Assembly (NCBI GenBank): GCA_013368445.1
Contig: JAACJO010000014.1
Location: 496,001-560,000 of the forward strand
Reading direction: 5' to 3'
DNA: 64,000 nt
Origin: Leucocoprinus leucothites
Lineage: Eukaryota; Basidiomycota; Agaricomycetes; Agaricales; Agaricaceae
Shown here: positions 61,789 to 64,000 of the stretch, piece by piece
Layout: each line of letters begins with the position of its first letter
How positions within the stretch are numbered: the first letter of the stretch is position 1
Translations under genes and position numbers: made by a program
Notes under the pieces: model-generated
The model's database searches: none
What the model saw: the letters and a program-made list of their open reading frames with translations, nothing else
Told to the model about the DNA's origin: nothing

Positions 61789-61961
61789 GATCGTCCGACC
61801 AGCAAGGTTTGGTAGTAACAAGACAGGGAGCCAAGAGCACAGAAGAAGCGCCAGCAATCAAACTAGTGCCTGTAGTCAGCAATGTGCACACACATACCTA
61901 AGTATGCCAGGCGTGGGTTTTTGGCAAGGGAATTAATATCCCAGTAAGCAGCAACTTGCTG
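61789..61961. promoter_or_regulatory. Divergent promoter, F-box paralogues
   Basis: 173 bp between the start codons of two divergent, homologous F-box genes, suggesting an inverted duplication with a shared promoter. Confidence 0.5.
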
Positions 61962-63416
61962 ATGAGTATTGCTTCTCTCCCCGCAGAAGTACTCCTCGCC
62001 ATCTTCCGCGACGTCTTCATCAGCCAGTTCTCCATTTGCTCACAACAGAATAACTGTTCTATGTGTCGCCGTATCGGTTCAAACCATGTTGCCTGGGGCC
62101 CAACTCAAAGCTCCAATACAGCCGACCCTTCCCTCTTTCCATTCGCACTTGCTAATGTCCTGCTCCGCTGGCGCGATGTTCTATCAAATGTACCAGAGTA
62201 CTGGACTCATCCGATTTTCTTTCTTGATGGCCCCGGATGTACTCCGACAGGTGTCGATGCCGTTGAAGTTTTGAAATTTTCAAAGGGTCTCCCTTTGGAA
62301 GTTTATATTACTCGGAGAGTATTCCCTGGTGACGGTGTGGGATCTGTAGAAGCAGACACAGAGGAAGAAGCGAAACGAATGGATGAAGTGATGGATGCGT
62401 TGAAACCCCATTTGACTCGTTGTCAACATATTTTCATACACACTCTCTGCTCATCATCTCTCCCATCACTCCGCCACGATTTCGCTGGCCACTGTCCCTT
62501 CCTCACTCAACTTAAACTCGAATGTGAAATCGGCGATGGCGTAAACATCTTTGCTCAAAATCGACCTCTACCCTTCAAAGATTTAATATGCACAGCTTTA
62601 TACACACTCTATGTCGACGGTCCTAATTTTCAGGAGATCGCAATGAAAGGACGTAAGTCTTGGTAGAAAGCAGCGCTTGGATTAGCCAAGTCCCTCACCA
62701 TCCAAAATCTCACTTAAGCATCTGGCTCCCTAGTCCAATACTCTTCAGCTCTCGAATGTATCGATAAGCACATACTGCCCTACCTCAGTGTCTTATCCTA
62801 TCTGATGTGACACTCGACACAAGGTCATCCATAGATTCTCCGGAGGTACCACCAGGCAAACACACATTCAATGCAATGCAGGCACTCGTACTCTCGTCAA
62901 TCTCCTTTTCCTTCCTTTCCCACTTCTTCCAATACTCTGATTTCACCGTTTTTGGGGGTTTGTCGGTCATTCGCCTCGAGGAGATGAATATGGGCACATC
63001 CCTTACTTGCTCAGACTCAAGAATTTGTCTCAGCCATGACATTTGATCTCGTTACTCCGTAGATGGAACGCTCAACTCAGCATCATTCATGTCCAGGGTT
63101 TGATGACTATACTCGAAGTGATGCAAAAACCATTTCATTCACCTGCTCCTGGCCCTAGCGCGGCCAATAATCTCTCTCTTCCGAAATGACGCATTGCTGC
63201 CCTAGCATCCGCATACTCACCCTCTTGAACTGCACGAATTTCACACCTGCGGCGCTCAATGCAATGGTTAAGGAGAGGGATCGTGTTTCTTGGTTCAATA
63301 ACGACCCCATTGGCCGGTCAGAGCTATCGGAGATGTTCCAGCGCCGACTGGTGATCAGAGGTGAGAGTTTGAACGTACCCCCATCCTTTCGGATTCCGGG
63401 GTGGGGTGAAGGGTGA
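61962..63416 (+). pseudogene. Second F-box/LRR paralogue, probably broken
   Basis: Diverged paralogue of 59631-61788. The first part (61962 to about 62652) is open: MSIASLPAEVLLAIFRDVF, then FPFALANVLLRWRDVLSNVP and SSSLPSLRHDFAGHCPFLTQ, matching the sister gene block by block. Beyond the donor at 62653 the homologous pieces (SLTIQNLT, YSSALECIDKHILP, SDVTLDTRSSIDSPE, SIRILTLLNCTNFTPAALNA, FQRRLVIRG) lie in different frames. Stops and frame changes near 62743, 62800 and 63042 have no clear introns to bridge them. It is either a pseudogene or has a splicing pattern I could not resolve. The open first part alone would make an F-box protein of about 230 residues. Confidence 0.6.
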
Positions 63417-64000
63417 GAACAAAAGCAGTGGATTTGTATTGCACTTTTCCGGGATGATCGTAACATTGAACGTTGAACCCCTGTATTCAATTCTGACCAT
63501 TCCTTATCCTCCAGCCGACTCACAGGGGATTGGTCCCGCGTTTTGATATCAAAAAGCCTTCTAAAGTATGGTCCTCAACTTCTCGTCGCGCCCGCAGTCT
63601 TCGCCCAATTGCTGAGAGTCCATAGCATACAGGTGATCAAAGAGGCTGGATAAATCCTCACCCGAATGCTGCTCAATCACGTCGTCGGTGTCCATAGAGG
63701 GCCCTGAACTCTCTCACTTATAGATAGTAGTATTTGGGCTTCGGGCCGCTATGGATCTAGCGCTACATGCGAGAACTGAAAATTGTTCACAACAATCGAA
63801 CAGTGCATTCCCGTGGCACAGATATGCTAGTATGACGATCATCCCCCGGAAGCCTGCTTGAAAGACAATCTCCCGAGAAGGTGAGTTTGTATTCATTCCT
63901 CGCCGTGCGATGCAATCACAACAGCTACGCCCAGGTTGAAGCATGCACTTGAAAGATTTTTGAATGAAAAGCCAGCATTATATTTCCCGATTTCTGCTCA
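63417..64000. other. Window end, no gene seen
   Basis: 584 bases downstream of the F-box paralogue. Only short frames; nothing supported. Confidence 0.5.

Overview
The window looks like nuclear DNA from a mushroom-forming basidiomycete (Agaricomycete-like). Genes are dense, on both strands, and cut by many introns of about 45-65 nt with GT...AG ends. The set includes a class I hydrophobin and F-box/LRR, BTB and APH-type proteins that are typical of such genomes, next to conserved eukaryotic genes. All gene models below were built by hand from splice signals and reading-frame continuity. No database search was possible.

Layout. 0-6.1 kb: hexokinase (5' end at the window edge), eIF2-beta and, divergent from it, the ATP synthase gamma subunit. 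6.7-8.1 kb: a basic nuclear-looking protein of unknown function. 8.2-12.7 kb: two tandem zinc alcohol/butanediol dehydrogenase paralogues on the minus strand. Both have two successive 8-nt microexons. The second has lost the catalytic-cysteine exon and gained a C-terminal tail. 13.7 kb: an intron-containing tRNA-Ser(UGA). 14.6-15.4 kb: a small membrane-anchored protein.

17-35.8 kb: the main structural feature, a tandem segmental duplication. Unit 1 is Trs65 (TRAPPII subunit), GH31 glycosidase, BTB-a, BTB-b and a fragment of the 3' end of a hydrolase gene. Unit 2 is a decayed Trs65 copy, GH31, BTB-c and the complete hydrolase gene. The units meet at an 18-nt filler inside a 14-bp palindrome. 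Decay is reciprocal. Unit 1 keeps the good Trs65 but its GH31 has lost a splice donor. Unit 2 keeps an intact GH31 but its Trs65 is broken.

39-48 kb: an MFS (monocarboxylate-like) transporter, the Pol II subunit RPB9 (first coding exon is only the ATG), a class I hydrophobin with a TATA box, and ribosomal protein eL27. 48.5-64 kb: the GLFG nucleoporin Nup54/Nup57 with a polyglutamine tract, an APH-type phosphotransferase pseudogene, the CAF-1 p60/Cac2 chromatin assembly subunit, a basidiomycete-style orphan gene, and two divergent F-box/LRR paralogues of which the plus-strand one looks broken.

Several long intervals (35.8-39.1, 41.3-43.0, 43.6-45.6 and 53.1-54.8 kb) hold no gene I can support. 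I see no CRISPR array, complete transposon or viral element. The genes do not form one pathway. The interest lies in the duplication and its unequal decay, in the microexon gene structures, and in several single-base lesions that convert genes to probable pseudogenes.
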